A DNA stretch of 13,587 nt from DATJHM01 sp035493895 (GTDB lineage: Bacteria; Chloroflexota; Ktedonobacteria; Ktedonobacterales; Ktedonobacteraceae), in assembly GCA_035493895.1 (NCBI GenBank), contig DATJHM010000324.1, positions 1 to 13,587 on the forward strand, read 5' to 3'. Both the position numbers and the translations under genes were made by a program. Shown piece after piece: positions 13,229 to 13,587 of this stretch. How positions within the stretch are numbered: the first letter of the stretch is position 1; each line of letters starts with the position of its first letter. The notes beneath the pieces are model-generated. The model was not told where the DNA came from and searched no databases. It saw only the letters and a list, made by a program, of their open reading frames with translations.

Positions 13229-13312
13229 CAGAAGTGACACGTCTTGCTACGTCTGCTGAAGACTGGCGCAGCCCACAAAAAGAGCGTTTAATCAGAAGTG
13301 ACACGTCTTGCT
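13229..13312 (+). repeat. Exact 20-bp direct repeat pair
   Basis: CAGAAGTGACACGTCTTGCT occurs at 13229-13248 and again at 13293-13312, identical over all 20 bases, starting 64 bp apart. Repeats of this kind are seen at ends of transposons and at regulator or replication sites; no further copy was found in the window. Confidence 0.85.
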
Positions 13313-13358
13313 TGCTCCTCTTCGCTCACTAGCATTGCCCATGTTATGTTAACGATCC

Positions 13359-13382
13359 TTAAATTCCGCAAGTGGAATTTAA
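13359..13382. repeat. AT-rich perfect inverted repeat
   Basis: TTAAATTCC (13359-13367) and GGAATTTAA (13374-13382) pair perfectly around six bases. It contains the stop codon of the TPR-like relic on the minus strand. No T run follows in either direction, so a terminator role is uncertain. Confidence 0.6.
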
Positions 13383-13477
13383 AGCCACTGTATTGCACGA
13401 ATGATCTGCGCTCGCTCCAGCAGTACTGTCACTTCCTCGTCTCGGCCCATCGCTTGCAAAAGAGCAATATAACCTTC
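13379..13477 (-). pseudogene. Possible TPR-protein C-terminal relic
   Basis: On the minus strand, a 32-codon segment with residues GYIALLQAMGRDEEVTVLLE and then RAQIIRAIQWL ends at TAA 13381-13379. This 'YxxLLxxMGRxEEAxxLLERAxxIR' pattern is the usual C-terminal end of tetratricopeptide repeat proteins in Chloroflexota. An in-frame TAA precedes it directly at 13480-13478, and no TPR pattern is visible upstream in that frame, so it looks like a broken gene end. The opposite strand is also open from 13292 to the window end, with an extracellular-looking stretch (HPDGSWGSYVYDNNTGAPTQ). Which strand is coding cannot be decided from this much sequence. Confidence 0.35.
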
Positions 13478-13587
13478 TTAATCCATCCTGACGGCTCCTG
13501 GGGGTCCTATGTCTACGATAACAATACGGGCGCACCCACCCAGATCAGCATGGGGAGCGCCGGTGTCTACGCTCATGCCCAGATCAC

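Larger units (their letters stand above)
12904..13378. other. Gene-poor, repeat-bearing stretch
   Basis: There is no convincing gene here. A 62-codon frame at 12906-13094 starts right after the XRE stop, has no ribosome binding site and shows no domain. The stretch holds an imperfect repeat pair at 13056 and 13131, an exact 20-bp repeat pair at 13229 and 13293, and an AT-rich inverted repeat at 13359-13382. It may be a decayed region or an end region of a mobile element. Confidence 0.5.

Noticed and set aside
13075..13278. A 67-codon minus-strand frame with a CHFC motif
   Set aside because: It overlaps both repeat families, has no ribosome binding site and a single Cys pair is not enough.
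13313..13587. Search for the missing 3' half of the hydrolase gene as the right junction of the element
   Set aside because: No GxD continuation or barrel-like sequence was seen in any forward frame, so the right attachment site could not be placed.
8404..13587. CRISPR array, toxin-antitoxin pair or known defence genes in the element
   Set aside because: No regularly spaced repeats with unique spacers are present, and none of the small proteins shows a known toxin, nuclease or TIR motif.

Overview
The window looks like chromosomal DNA of a Ktedonobacteria-type Chloroflexota bacterium carrying an integrated mobile element. This is inferred from the style of the proteins: a membrane-anchored WD40 propeller with 'AWSPDGK' repeats, an S9 peptidase, a long divergent FtsH, and large serine recombinase cargo. 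No rRNA or marker gene confirms it.

The left part, 1 to about 8380, is host-like. A SLOG-superfamily gene of the putative molybdenum carrier (cpYpsA) family runs off the left edge on the minus strand. Just upstream of it, in the same direction, is a seven-bladed WD40 protein with an N-terminal membrane anchor. A 400-base divergent region separates this pair from a plus-strand S9 acylaminoacyl-peptidase-like gene, which ends in a clear terminator. A 590-base gap follows, with a good promoter, a tandem 12-bp repeat and a structured leader, and then an FtsH-type membrane protease. After its terminator, a near-consensus promoter drives a glycoside hydrolase gene of the GH63/MGH1-like (alpha/alpha)6-barrel type.

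That hydrolase gene is cut at codon 453. At the cut begins an integrated element whose large serine recombinase faces outward over the junction. The recombinase takes its last codons and its stop from the hydrolase gene, and the hydrolase fragment takes its last codons and its stop from the element. Inside the element, four tightly coupled minus-strand genes of unknown function encode a Cys/His-rich 73-aa protein, a single-pass membrane protein with a calcium-loop-like motif, and 104-aa and 95-aa proteins. They run toward the recombinase and end in their own terminator. Across a roughly 300-base control region rich in inverted and direct repeats lies a divergent excisionase-like HTH gene. It is followed by an opposing 131-aa unknown and a small XRE-type regulator.

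The last 680 bases hold no convincing intact gene. They contain two sets of direct repeats, an AT-rich inverted repeat and what looks like the decayed tail of a TPR protein. The rest of the hydrolase gene is not present, so the right end of the element was not found and probably lies outside the window. Working model: the recombinase and excisionase-like protein control integration and excision, the XRE and HTH proteins act on the repeat-rich control regions, and the four-gene operon is the visible cargo.
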